Positions 33,716 through 45,693 of a stretch of DNA of 64,000 nt are shown piece by piece. The stretch's first letter is position 1. Each line of letters begins with the position of its first letter. The stretch lies in NCBI GenBank assembly GCA_035079385.1, contig JAVHKY010000023.1, positions 2,480,001 through 2,544,000 on the forward strand. The letters are read 5' to 3'. A program made the position numbers and the translations under genes. Below the pieces are notes generated by a model, which saw only the letters and a list, made by a program, of their open reading frames with translations, had not been told where the DNA came from and made no database searches. This DNA is from Aspidiotus rigidus (lineage: Eukaryota > Arthropoda > Insecta > Hemiptera > Diaspididae).

Positions 33716-36700
33716 TACCGTTGAGTGTGCGAACTCGTCATTATTTGAATTTTTCTCCATCTTTTTCTTGCTTCTTGTTTCTTATTACATCTTTGTTGCT
33801 TCAAATCGTCTAGTTTGTTACTGAAGATGGCTTTTAAGCTGAAAGCGCTCTAGCGATATACTTGTTGTTCTGCGCAGTCAATTGTAAAAAATAAACTGTA
33901 TTAATACAGTACATACAAGATAAAGAGTGACCAAGACTAGGGGCAAACACGAGGAAAGTGAGTGCGCTCTTCAGCCAAAGTTATAGTATACTACCTGTGT
34001 ACGAGGCTAAGAATGAGCTTATCAGCTAGTTAGCCTAACCTATAGAATAATAGGCTCATACTAAGTTGAGAAATACTGGTAGAGGAGTAATTTACTGTGA
34101 CGTCACCAATATCGACGTATCGAAAGTCGATATAATCGGTAAAATCGACTCAATATGATCGATAAAACCGACATACATAATTACTACATGGAAGTGTAGG
34201 AATCAAGTATATTTGTATTTAAAATGCCATACAGACATTAGCTTCTGTGCTGTGTCATAATCTTTTTTTTTTTTCAGTCTCTCCTGTACGATAACAACGA
34301 TCTTTTTCTTCCTTTTCTAATTTGTGTAATATTTGATATTTTTTTTTAAATTGTACTTCTTAAAATTTGGTCGAGTTCAAAAATTAAGCTGGGACTACCC
34401 ACCTGATCATTACTAATCCTATACTGATTAGCCAAATTTTTAATAAATTTTCTCAAACTGTTATTGGACTTTGTACGACTAATATATAGGCCTAAGATAG
34501 CGTAATCCGGGTTTTTTGTTCTTGCAGCTGTTTGAATATGGTCGCAGAATTAGTCAAAAACCTAGATTACGATAGTAAAAAAAAAAAAAAAAAAAAAACA
34601 TTGAAGCAGAAAGAGTCATTTTGTAGGTATCTCGTGTTGCTTCTATGTCATCGAGAGCACGAGATTTAGAAAGAAAAGGAAGTCAATCAGAGCAAAACGC
34701 ATGATCGGAAAAACAAAATAATCCGAAACAACACTTATTCATCGGTATTCAATCATGATTAGCGATAATTAAGCGTTAAAAAGAAAAAAAATAGGTGGCT
34801 TCGCTCGTCGCTGTAGTCGATTTGAAATCTTTCATTTTATAGGAAAAATGTAGACGTTAATTTATTTGTGTAACAGTAAGTAAGTACTTCGTTGTTCTTA
34901 TTTTAAAACAACAGGCGGCAAAGAAAAAAGGAGTGATACACAATGGGAATTTGAACAGGTGAAAATATCGAACATAGACATCACACGCCTTCTGAAAATG
35001 TGCTGTGAAGTATAGGTAAGTATTAGTAACGAGATAATGATGAAAATGAACTAAAAAAAGTTTCGACAGATTTCATTTGAAATTTGCAACTTTCAATTTT
35101 TAACAAATCTTGAACGTCTCCCGTCCCCTTCCACAAACATTGAATCAATTTATGCTGAATTATGCTAAATATTGCAAACATTACTATAGAAAAATCATAA
35201 AAATTATATTTTATACAAAAATTGCAAAATATTTCCTCAAATTTCAAAGAATTGCTGTAGGATAGTCATTCATCGGAATATAGACACTCGTATGGGGGTT
35301 TATTATGTAAGAAATTTTATGTAGAATAATTTTGGAATGATGTGCTTTTGCTCTGAAGTCCATAGTTTTTGAGAAAAATCGAAGAAACTGAAAATTAAGA
35401 AACATTCCGCCTCCCTAGTACTAGCGGCTTTCGTGAGGGGGTAAAGATTATGGATGCCAATGGGTTGTCATTTTGGGCACCTGGATGAACACATTTGTTC
35501 GTAGCGATTTCGTCTCATTTTAAAGTTAATTTGCCTGGGCTATTTGGTCCCACTGGACGACGAAGTCTGTAAACTCTTGCTCGTAGGGTGAAGACTTGAT
35601 TATTAAACATACGAATTAGACAATAAAGTGTGCAAGTATTGATTGAAGAAAATAGCTAATTCTGATTCGCACTAATGAAGAAAAAACAAAACAAGATACA
35701 ATGCCACGCTTTGTCATACTGAGGACTACCAACTATACGCTATCGCAAACACAAATAAACAAACAAAGATACTTCGATAAGATTTCTCAAATTCGAACAT
35801 AAAGAAAATTGCGTTTCTTGCTTTCTCATGTAAAACAAATAGTCAGAATGTGAGTAGCGAATTCACCTCACTATATGAAACATGATGATTACGCTTTTAT
35901 GATTTTATAGTACAAAAAAACTTAAATTTTCTCGGTATCGGTATGTATCCAGCTTAGGTAGGTAAAGTTATAACCTCTTTGATAATTTAGTCGTCATGCC
36001 AGTATGTCAAGGCAACTCATAAAATTGAAATTAATATTATCATCCCGGGTAAACAAATGGTTAAAGATTTAGCGCGCGGTCACAGTCATCGGATATTCTT
36101 CTGAAAATATCATTTTTGAATCAAATGATTTTCAATAACTTCGAGTTGATTGAGGACTCTGTTATAGATCGTCATGTCTCACACCTGCCCCTTCATACTA
36201 CTTCCGATACCATAATAGTGGCACAATTTTCAAATTAATTATTTGTACTTGTACATTGGATTGAAGATATTTTTATAGCCTTTTCTAAATGCGGATGTGG
36301 GATAAGAAACGGACGAGATGCGTCGTACAGAAAGCTGCGATTATTATTAAAGTGAAATACCATACAAATAACTTTGACGAGCGTTAGTTAAGTGCAGTCG
36401 AAAAAAGTTTGGCAGACGCTCTATTTACTTTGAGTTCAACTACTGTATATCAAACAACTTCCATGGAATATTTCAAAGTGTTATACTGTCAATTAACTCA
36501 GAGATGATTTACTTTGAAAATGGGTTCCGACATTACCTTTGTAAGCCGGTGCAAAATTTTAAACTATATTCCAATTCACTTATTGGATTTTTTTCTTGAA
36601 CATAAATATTTCTATAGATCTTGAAAAAAAAAAATTTCGTGGCAGTATTTTTGTAGATTTCGAGGTCGAACACGAGTTGAAAAAGTAATGCACTGACTGC

Positions 36701-37540
36701 CTTTAGTCAAGAACTTGTTTTGTGAAAGATTTGATAGATTACATTCGCATTCTCCCGCCTACCACGACTATATTCTCTTCAATCATGACCGAAACGGGAG
36801 CTTTTTTTTCCAGTGAGCGTGTTGCAGGAGATAAGCTTCTCAGTGAATTCTTAATATATTCGTGCCGTGCCTAACAGGAATTTCCGCACGTATCCACTTT
36901 GATCGGACACGGGGTTGTAGTCGAACTTTCACCACGAGCTAACAACAAAAGACAAGCTTCTGGGTAACATTCCCTCCATCGTGTAGAACAATGAGAATTT
37001 CAGCACATCTGCGCTCTGGTCAGACTGGGTACCTCACCCGATCACTCATCGTGAGCTTACAGCAGAAGACGACCATTGGAGGGCAAACAAAATTACGAAA
37101 TTAGCACAAAGATTCAGCCACGGGGTGGGGACTTGCATGTTCACTGCTCTTTCCTCCTTCCCAATAATTTGAAGAGAAGAAGACCTGGTCATTGCTCAAA
37201 CAAGAAACTTGACGAGATAAACCATCGTCATAGTTTTTTGATAGGGACTATCGGGAAAATCGTAACGGTTTTTGTCATATTTGATGACGTCATCAGTAAC
37301 CTTGACTTACTTTAAGAAATTGAAAAAACGTCGACCTTCGCTACTTTCAGTATCCTAGGCCTGACCTACAGTATACCAGGCTGTATTAGGCGTAGACTGA
37401 GTGTCTGATTTACTTCTATACTAAGATTAGCATAATGTACAGCATACTAAGCAATAGTAGACTAAAAGGAGCGTGTGTGCGACAGCTTTTCAGGTAGTTA
37501 GCATGTAAGACAGAGATTACCAAATTTTTTGAAAAATCGT
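33716..37540. other. No gene seen; a few dispersed repeats
   Basis: Mostly AT-rich DNA without a supported gene. At 33821-33847 is a CTGAAGATGGCTTTTAAGCT then GAAAGCG sequence that resembles a decayed hammerhead-ribozyme core (see findings). A block at about 35405-35560 (CCGCCTCCCTAGTA ... GGGGTAAAGATT ... TCTCATTTTAAAGTTAAT) recurs at 40718-40880. A TCGATATAATCGGTAAAATC cluster is at 34117-34175. Confidence 0.4.
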
Positions 37541-38450
37541 CTCAAAAAAGGATGACGTCATAAATGAACAAACGTGGACTTTTTCTAAAAATGACCCCCC
37601 AATAAAAGGAGGGTTCCAATAACCAGACATAAATTTATTGCTATGATCTAGCCTAGACAAATTGTACTATATACTGTAACCTAAGATAACGATTGATGAC
37701 GTCATACAATTCGATTGAAAAAATTCTAATCCCTCGACATTTCCTCGAAAATGATAACTTCACAGACACAAACGTTTCCTTAGAATGATCCCCAACAAAA
37801 TAACGGGTTTTATTGCTTTATCTGGCCCAGACAAATTTTTCTATGCAAGGTAACATAACAATCATGGTCGAATACAGATCAAGAAAATTCTAGGCCCTAT
37901 AGACAATTCCCCGAAAATGATGACGTCGCAAATGAGTAAAGGTGGAAATCGTTTGCAAAATTGCGAGCGTTCGTCACCAGGCACAAGCGCGAGCGGGTTC
38001 GTTCGCTCGCGTTGATTGGTTGCGAGCGAGCGGGAAAATATTCAAAATTCATCATTATAAAGCAAGCTAGCGCATGAGGCTACTTCTTGATCCTAGAGCA
38101 GGAATGTTGACCCATATCAGGGTAAAGATAATCAAGAAAGAAGGGAGTAATAACTTTGACTATATAGCACTCGACGAAGTACTATATAGTCAAAGAAAAA
38201 AGCCAAAAATCATTAGAAACGCTCGCTCGTGAGCTGTAGCTCATTTCCTCTCGCGAGCCGGCTCGCCAATAGCGCTCGCTCTCAAGCTCGGTGACTGAAA
38301 CGAGCGCCGCTCGCGCTCGTTCGCAATTCTCATTAAAATTGCGTACCGAGCGCTAGTTTTGCGAGCGATTGCCACCCTTGCAAATGAGTGGCCGCAGACG
38401 TTTCCTGAAAATGACCGCCCATCAGTAAAAGCAATAGCGGTCGCCAGAAA
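37541..38450. repeat. Degenerate tandem repeat with GATGACGTCA
   Basis: A block with AAATGATGACGTC followed by an A-rich stretch and an ACG-TTTCC or TGGACTTTTTC segment recurs at about 37550, 37748 and 37918, with periods of roughly 170-197 bp. The third copy is interrupted by the MITE at 37938-38379, and its continuation (GCAGACGTTTCCTGAAAATG) is seen after 38390. Confidence 0.5.
37938..38379. mobile_element. GC-rich MITE with 10-bp target duplication, 442 bp
   Basis: The left end AAAGGTGGAAATCGTTTGCA and the inverted right end AAGGGTGGCAATCGCTCGCA agree at 16 of 20 places. GCAAATGAGT is present directly on both sides (37928-37937 and 38380-38389). The interior is unusually rich in CGAGCG and GCTCGC words. 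It also contains a perfect 14-bp hairpin, CTTTGACTATATAG at 38154-38167 against its complement at 38182-38195. The 10-bp duplication would suit a MULE-type source, although I cannot name the family. Confidence 0.75.
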
Positions 38451-39229
38451 CCGTTGCGGTTTCTTGACGGTTTTTGACCAGGTCTTCTGATGGAAAAACT
38501 GAAAAACTGTCACGGTCTGTTGTCACGCCTAATGACTTCATCAGTAACCTTGACCTTCTTTAGAAACTTGAAAAATTTGAGCCTTTGCTACTTCCATTAT
38601 ACTAGGCCTAAAAAACAATATGCTAGGCTATACATGGCTGATATACGAGGGGCTTCATATCTACTCACCCTTCCCCCTGAACTAGGACTGAGATAAAGTA
38701 TACTAGGCTACACAGGGCCTAATATATAAGATATTATATCAGAGTTTAGGATGCAAGTATACTGGAAGAGACATGATAGAGAAAGCCTATTTTATGGAGC
38801 AGGATGACAGTATATTGCATTTCAGGCATAATGAAATTAGGCTACTATAATGTATATTAGGCTCCGTATGATGGAGGATCGTAAACGCGCCATTGATACA
38901 AATTTTGACGTGGAACACGTCTTGTATATCGAGGAGGTATTTCTGAAAAATCGAGCATAATCGAGCGACAGATAAAAACGACAGATTTAAAAACGACAGA
39001 TTTTCCATAGCATCCCATGTTAGGTAGCAACAGATTTCAGGTAGCAACAGATTTTAGGTAGCTAAAAAGGTAGGCCCCCTGGCGAGGCGCATAGACCTTT
39101 TCAATTCTAAAGATATTCTCACTTTCTTTGAGTTTCTCCTTCACCTTCCTTCAAAGAGGTAGGGTAAGGGGAATAAATGAGAAATTTTTGTAACTCGTTC
39201 AACAGAAAATAATCAGTGCGCGTCCGTGC
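38451..39229. other. No gene seen
   Basis: Continuation of the degenerate repeat and then AT-rich DNA with TAGGC/ACTAGGC words. An AGGTAGCAACAGATTT phrase is repeated at 39020-39060. No gene is supported. Confidence 0.35.
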
Positions 39230-40145
39230 ACATCTCTACCCTGTGGGTGATTCAGAAATTTGCGAGTACACCCCGCATGGTGAATTCAAAATTTGCGTGC
39301 GTCCGTGCAAATGACCTTGGGATAATTTCGAAATCCTGATCCCTACCTACTCTGATTTCATAATTTGCGTGCGTCCGAGGTGTGTGCGTCCGTGCAAATG
39401 ATCTTGGGACTTGGAAAAATTTCGAAATCTACAGCAGGAAGTCGAAAGGCGGAAGCCCAAAATATTTTATATCAGACTTATGCTAACTCGAGATAGGGAC
39501 CGAGAAAGAGGGCGAACGAGCGGAGCGAGTGAGCCCCACGAAAGTCGACACCTCAAAATATTTCTCATAGAAGACTTAAATTTTCTCATACCATTCCAAT
39601 ACAACAGCAAGACAGGGGGCGAACGAGCGGAGCGAGTGAGCCCCATAAAAGTCAATACCTCAAAATATTTCTCATAAAGGCGATACCTCACATTTCTCAT
39701 ACTCATAGAAGACTTGAATTTTCTGATACCATTGAATACAATAGGTGATACCTCAAGATATTCCTCATACGGGGTAAACGAGTAATATCTCACGAACACG
39801 TGACCTAGTAGAAGCCTAGACTAAAATATTTCAAGATCACTGATAAAATATAAAAGACATGAAACATGATCTTCATTTATTTGGCTATACCAGAAATTTT
39901 TTAGGACTCAGTTTTACCAGGGTACTTATACTCAACAATCATAGTTTCTAGATCTAAATCCATAAGCGCAATTAGAGAAGTAAAATTATAATATGAAACT
40001 CGAGGAATAGATAATCTCACTTTCTTTAGGCTTCTCCTTCTCTGGAATAAATAAGAAATTCAACCGCAAAATAGTCTTCTATACTAAGAAAGACATGAAA
40101 TATGACCTTTATTTATTCGCCTACGCCAGAAAATTTCGAAACAAA
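39230..40145. repeat. Dispersed repeats shared with 28.7-29.3 and 58-59.5 kb
   Basis: 39233-39290 repeats the CCCTGTGGGTGATTCAG block. A GTGCGTCCGTGCAAATGA word occurs three times to 39405. 39540-39900 holds two tandem units opening with TTAAATTTTCTCATACCATT or GACTTGAATTTTCTGATACC, followed by the TATCTCACGAACACGTGACC and GATCTTCATTTATTTGGCTA segments. A further partial copy is at 40080-40140. Confidence 0.65.
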
Positions 40146-40194
40146 GAACGTGTTCCACGCCTTATCTATTCAGTTTGACTGAAAGTAAATGAAT

Positions 40195-40255
40195 TGGGGG
40201 GGGGTCCAGGGGGGCACGCCCCCCTGGCGAGGCGCGGAGCGCCGAGTTTTTGGAC
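40195..40255. repeat. GC-rich palindrome
   Basis: A G-run followed by CAGGGGGGCACGCCCCCCTG, an inverted repeat with 8-bp arms and a four-base loop, then GGCGAGGCGCGGAGCGCCGA. A shorter version (CCCCCTGGCGAGGCGC) is at 39074. Its composition is very unlike the AT-rich surroundings. Confidence 0.55.
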
Positions 40256-40359
40256 AATTTTGAATTTTCTAAGAGTAACCGTCTGGCCCTAGCTTACTAT
40301 TTATCAGGTGTATTGAATGAATGTGTTTTTGAATATTACGATTGTAGCTTCGAGGTCGA

Positions 40360-40625
40360 AACTTTTTCAAGTCAACTTAGCTTGAGAGTCGAAATTTTTC
40401 GAAGTTCCCCTCATATAGCTTAAAGGTTGACATTTTTAAAAGTCTCCCCCTATCATATATAGCTCAGAGGTCGAAATTTTTCCAAGTCCCTTCCTATCAT
40501 ACATAGTTTGGGAGTCCACATTTTTTTTCTTTATGCTGGCTTTATCTAGGTCTATGCTTCCTTGAATTCTCAATACCAAATCCCATATGACTCATAAAAC
40601 AGATTCCCCGAGCCGTCGTTTTTTA
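40360..40625 (-). mobile_element. Decayed minisatellite-bearing element fragment
   Basis: Three or four strongly diverged 45-bp units (40370-40520), then the module B text in plus orientation (GCTTCCTTGAATTCTCAATA) and CATAAAACAGATTCCCCG, two mismatches from the end word, followed by GAGCCGTCGTTTTTT. Confidence 0.55.
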
Positions 40626-40717
40626 TCCCATTATTGATAAGAACGACCAATAGCAACATTCAAAGTTGTCCTAACGTTGATAAGGGCCTCGTCTTGCTAG
40701 GTCTGTATTGAGAGACA

Positions 40718-40880
40718 ATCCGCCTCCCTAGTGGTTGTGGTGTTGGTGAGGGGCTAAAGATTTTGTATTCTCATTGTGGGTCCTCAATGAACATATTTGC
40801 GCAAACAAACCTGAGGTAGCGATTTTTTCTCATTTTAAAGCTAATCTTCTTGGGCTATAAAAGTTTGGACGTATAGGTAC
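40718..40880. repeat. Dispersed repeat, second copy
   Basis: CCGCCTCCCTAGTG, GGGGCTAAAGATTTTG, CCTCAATGAACATATTTGCG and TCTCATTTTAAAGCTAATCT match the block at 35405-35560 in order. No coding content or clear ends are visible. Confidence 0.55.
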
Positions 40881-41169
40881 AAGGTTTTAATGAGAAGCAG
40901 ACTTCCTGTTTTTGAATAGACCATTCAAAATGCAAGATTTTAGAACAAAGCAAAATGACAAGCATAACGACCTACAGCCCCCTCATAAGGTTCGAGGGGG
41001 CAGAAGACCAGTACGAACGGAAAACTTTACGGCACAACCCAGTACAAACGAATCCACCCACTCCAACTAGAAAAATCGAAATGGGGGAAGGGCTCGCATG
41101 TTTACAGCCCCCATTCAGCTTTTTACATATCATACATATTGTAAAGAGTGCATAAGAAACGATTTTTAA

Positions 41170-41435
41170 AATTAGAAGGTCGAATATGTCCGGCACTGCC
41201 GTTCAAAATTTGAAGAAAAAAAATAAACAAATAAATGATTTATTTATTTATTAAAAACCCGACGTTTCGATAGTACAACTATCATTATCAAGGGTTATTT
41301 CACGTTATAACCCTTGATAATGATAGTTGTACTATCGAAACGTCGGGTTTTTAATAAATAAATAAATCATTTATTTGTTTATTTTTTTTCTTCAAATTTT
41401 GGACGGCAGTGCCGGACATATTCGACCTTCTAATT
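41170..41435. repeat. Near-perfect palindrome, 129-bp arms, 8-bp centre
   Basis: The left arm 41170-41298 and right arm 41307-41435 are reverse complements with a single mismatch that I can see (GTTCAAAA at 41201 against GTCCAAAA in the complement of the right arm). The centre is TTCACGTT. The arms contain CCCGACGTTTCGATAGTACA and its complement. In the right arm the order TTGATAAT, GATAG-loop-CTATC, GAAA resembles the core of the hammerhead ribozymes carried by Penelope-like elements. No target duplication was found. Confidence 0.9.
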
Positions 41436-42400
41436 ATATAATCCGTCCGGACAAATTAATTAATTCTTAAGATTTTTAAAATGTCTGTCTATGTATGGAA
41501 AACTTTATTTTCATGTATGATACCTTTCTCAAAATAATATCGTGCAGCAAATTCCCTGTGACAATTAATTAAAACTAATAATTAAAATTAGTATACGTTT
41601 CATCGTATGTACTAGCGAAATATTAACGTTACCTTCGCGCGTAACCACCGCGCAACGACGTCATCTCTCGGCAAGGAGCACGTTATTCACGGATTTGCAT
41701 GGCGGAGGCTCAATCTCCATGAATTTTGAGCTGACTATCACGTGTAGGTTATAGAAATGAAATACGTAGGCCGATAGGAAATTTCACGAGGAATAATTTT
41801 TGACTGATGACATTTTCCTCTAAAATGCGTACTAAGCGGGATATTTACGAAAAACAGACTTTTAGGAGGTTTCAACCCCCATAAAAAAGATGCTCCAGGG
41901 GAAAAACGCGGAGAAGTTAGTATGTTGTTTTGGACTTCATTCTTGACCATTTCCAGCAATGAGACCTTTACTATGTCGCAATGTTTTTTGTTTCCGAAAC
42001 CTGTCTAATTACTAATTTGACCACACTAAAACTAAAATCAACAATTTTAGAAAATCGCTCAACTTTCAAACCAACTTTACAGCTCGAGTTTTTGGGCTAA
42101 GTTGACATAAATATAGTGAAATTTATAGGAAATTTGATGAGGAACAACTTTTGTTTGAAACTTTTTTTTCCCTGATGCTTAGTTTTCAATTTATTCTCAG
42201 AAAACTAATTTTTGTGGTACTTTGACTCCCTTTGGGGAAGGGCCCGCTCTCTGATCGCTGTGAACTTTTAGTATGTTTATCAGGAGACCATTTTAAACAT
42301 AATCCACGAAAAAAACCTTTGCCAGCATTTATTTCCATTTACTCTTATTTTTGAGCCTAATCTTCCTGGGTTAACAGGTCTGGTAATTTAAATATCAAAG
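41436..42400. repeat. Degenerate repeat of about 340 bp
   Basis: Two related blocks: one from GATAGGAAATTTCACGAGGA (about 41774), the second from TATAGGAAATTTGATGAGGA (about 42124). Both continue through an AAACAGACTTTTAGG or AAACTAATTTTTGTGG segment to a C-rich stretch. Divergence is high. No gene is seen. Confidence 0.45.
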
Positions 42401-42404
42401 AGAA

Positions 42405-43135
42405 CTTCTCTTTGGTAGAAAGTTAATTTTTCAAGAAAAATTGCACACGTTCTTCTGTCTAACCACTCAGTATATTCTGAACTAAAATTTATCGATCGAA
42501 GTCGATTAAAAAAAGTATTAGGTATGATCTTTCTTTTTTATTCTTTCTTTCATTTCTTCATTTTTCCTAATTTTCAGTGCAATGTTGCGGTCGGGCGGTC
42601 TAGGTCAGACTAAGGACGCAGCGCGGTCGGGCTAAGCACGACCTCGCCCTCCCTTAGATACGGCCCTGAGAGAATGTTAAATTTTCAACAAAAATTGCGC
42701 ACGTTCTTCTGTCTAACCACTCAGTTCTAAGGTGAACAAAAATTTATCGATCGAAGTCGCAGACGTAAACGTATAAAGATGGAAAAAAGATTCAAAAAAT
42801 TTTACATTATCGCCTAGTCGTAGCAGCCATTTTTGATTTTTGTTCACCTAAATTCCAGCACATGCCGCTTTGCCCGACCGCATCCCCCCCCCCCCCTCCC
42901 TAGATACGGCCCTGAGAGAAAGTTACTTTTTCAAAAACAATTGCGCACGTTCTTATGTTTAACCACTCAGTTCTATATGCTGAACTAAAATTTATCGATC
43001 GAAGTCGGAGTCGTAGACGTATAAAAAAAAATTGAAAAAAGGTTAAAAAAATTTTACGTTTGTCGCCTAGTATTAGCAGCCATTTTTGATTTTTGTTCAC
43101 CTAAATTTCTATTTCCGCAGCACATACCGCGTTTT
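42405..43135. repeat. Tandem repeat, 246-bp period, about 2.5 copies
   Basis: TAGATACGGCCCTGAGAG opens two units at 42655 and 42901, which continue through TTGCGCACGTTCTT, AACCACTCAGTTCTA, AATTTATCGATCGAAGTCG and CAGCCATTTTTGATTTTTGT to about 42890 and 43120. A partial older copy lacking the opening runs from about 42410 to 42520. The array ends about 0.7 kb before the first exon at 43870. A run of ten C's is at 42886. Confidence 0.8.
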
Positions 43136-43869
43136 GGTAGCGAAAGACTCTTAATTGAAACAACGCGACGCGGCGGACGATTGCGCGAATTGCTAATAAT
43201 CAGCAGAATGCAAGCCATAAAAATGCGAGGAGGTTGGAGCCTTCGGCTTGCTCGATGTTTGTTTTCCTGAATGAAAGATTGAAGAAAAAAATGTGTTCGC
43301 ACAGGGCGGCACGATCGTGCAGGACTGGCGGCGGCGGTGTACTCGATTATTTCGTGTTAGACTTACACATATGCAAAAAGGGTTTAGCAGAGTTAACGTA
43401 CACAGGTCGCTTATATTGCCTTTCGAAGTTTTTCGAGCCGCGGCGTTCAGCAGCGTCGCGCTTTTACTGGTGGGGGAGAGAACGACCAGCCACTGCCAGC
43501 AGTAATCCCTCGGCGTTTAGCTGTAGCGAAGCGTCTCGTTGCTCGAATTTCCTCTTCGTCACATTCACATTTCACTTTTTCACACGATACGAAGTTGTCG
43601 TAGTCTGAGACGCTACTTCGCGTTCCGATTATCGTAGACTCGACGCTTTTCATAATCGAGTAACGTTTTTTTTTCGCCGATTTTTTTTTTCTTTCATTAC
43701 GACGATACTTTTGAATTTAATTAATTGATATTTAGTAGTTGGTATCCGTGTTTTCATCATGAGTGTTGAGTTTTGAAGCCTTGTTCCAGTGCGTTGTTAA
43801 TCGAAGTTTTGAAGGTAACTGATACCTTTTTTTTTTTTTTTGTGGAAGAAGAAAAACGCATTTTTCGCG
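43136..43869 (+). promoter_or_regulatory. Candidate CpG-rich promoter and 5' untranslated region
   Basis: From 43130 to about 43650 the sequence is clearly richer in GC and in CpG (GCGACGCGGCGGACGATTGC, GGCGGCGGCGGTG, AGCAGCGTCGCGC) than the rest of the window, then returns to T-rich sequence before the ATG at 43870. No TATA box is evident at an obvious spacing. GAAG followed by GTAACT at 43811-43818 could be a donor of a non-coding exon, but continuous transcription into the ATG is equally possible. Function is inferred from composition and position only. Confidence 0.4.
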
Positions 43870-43995
43870 ATGTGGCGGTGGTCGATAGTGTTGTTTTGTT
43901 TCATTAATCTATTCGCAGCTTTGAATGCGGCGTTATTGAATGTCTCCGATAATCCGTTTCTCACCGAAATGTCCAATGATCCTAATTTATCGGAG
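43870..43995 (+). CDS. First coding exon of an unidentified secreted or membrane protein
   Basis: ATG at 43870 opens 42 codons that end at a strong splice donor (CGGAG followed by GTAAGA at 43996). The first 20 residues, MWRWSIVLFCFINLFAALNA, are a typical signal peptide: a short N-region with Arg, a hydrophobic core and small residues at the likely cleavage site. The mature part begins ALLNVSDNPFLTE and contains one N-glycosylation sequon (NVS). A preceding CpG-rich region supports a real promoter. I do not recognise the family. No continuing exon could be found with confidence up to 64 kb, so the first intron may be very long and filled with mobile elements. A start further upstream in the same frame would need a non-ATG codon. 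Confidence 0.6.
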
Positions 43996-45690
43996 GTAAG
44001 ACAGTTTACGCATTACCAATACTTACAAGTTATCAATCATTAGTCATCAAACAATTAACGCGAGCCGGCTCCATGGAAACGACGGCGAGGTGTCCATGCT
44101 TTTTTGGCGCTCAAAAATAGTTTCGTTGTTGTTGTAATCAATGAAGGCACGAAGTACATTTTTTCGATACTCGAATTCCCATGCATCTTTATATCGCTTG
44201 CTATTCTCGCGTGAAAATGTAGATCAGTATTATCATTGCTGCGCGGATTCTTGCAATTTTTGAATCATTTTACGCGCATTCGAGTGTCAGAAAGAATGCG
44301 TTTTATTCTCATTATTATGTAGGTTATACACGAATGAATTCGAAAGTTGTGAGAACTCGTCCTCGAAGTTTGATGAAAATGAGAATGCTTCAGCACTTGC
44401 GAATTCGTTGATTTGACCGAGTGGGTTTGTACGAGAGTGAATTCTGTCTTATTCGACTAAGATGCTCTATAAATTCAGCGAACGTGTGATGGCGAATTAT
44501 TCAAATATCTTTCGGGACCAAAATTTTTTGAAACTATCTCACCGTTGACGAGACAGGAATCTTCCTAAGCATGGACCTAAATCTTAGTCATTCGCTCTAG
44601 AAGTGTGTGTGTGTGTCATACCCCACCGCGTTACCATATATCGATGACTGCAAAGTGCGAATTTTGCTTGTTAACAAGTGAAGTGAGTGGAAGACGAGTT
44701 GAGTAAACGCACGAGTAAGCAATGAAAGTATAAGATACTAGCCACTGGCCGCGACGCATCTACTGCTTGCAGATACGTCCATCAGTTCGAAAGTTTTAAA
44801 ATGAACGTCGACACAAATCAGAATCCAGTGACGATTTAAAAGAGAATCTCGAAATAGAAATCTGAAAATTTTTAATGAAGGAAAATGTTCTGACAGCCGA
44901 ATTCAAATCGAGCAGCGCTAGCGTTGCGCAGTACAGGGAGAAGATCGAAAGAGGTATCTAAACTATGCCGGCATATGAGAGAAAATGACCAAACACACAT
45001 ACTACAGATTAGGGGGGGGGGATGGAAAAACCTTTTTTTCCTCTTCATTCAAGAGTTATTCCACATTTTTCATTTTTCTCCCATACCACCATAGATTGGA
45101 TATCTCTTCCATTATTTGGCAGAAGTCCCATTCCTCTTGATCAAACTACACACGTTGTTAGCGATCCTGGCGGATGCTTGATTTGAATAAGCGATTATCA
45201 CGTTTTGTCATTTCATATGCCTTACTATTTGAAATGAGTTCACGGGTTCAGTCAGTCAATTGCCTGGCTCCTGAGTGTATAAGTCACTGCATGTTGGGCT
45301 GAGTGATTGCCGATTGGAACTCATATTGAGTGTGACGAGGTGTGAGTAGTGCGCAATAGTTCTCAAAGTGTGCTATTCTACTTTATCACCATGCAATTAG
45401 CTTACACGAGTTTATTCCTCAGGCACTATGCACACCCGGCTATACTAAACCAACATTTTTGTACTTAGAATGGGAATAACCATAATGAACTATGGTTTTT
45501 CAAAAGCTGATGCCACGTGTTGTATTAAATGTATAACTCCAATTTTTTCAGATTCTTTGGAAAGCTCTAATGAACATTTTTGTCTACAATTTTTTGGCGT
45601 AAACCAGGGTGCTACTTACCCAGTCTGGTGATGTTACGCGACGCCGATTTAGCACCAGAATGGTAGTTTAGTACCTGTGTTTATAGTGCC
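43996..45690. other. Probable first intron, no other gene seen
   Basis: AT-rich sequence after the donor at 43996. A (GT)n run is at 44607. I found no acceptor followed by a convincing open frame. Confidence 0.4.
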
Positions 45691-45693
45691 CTA

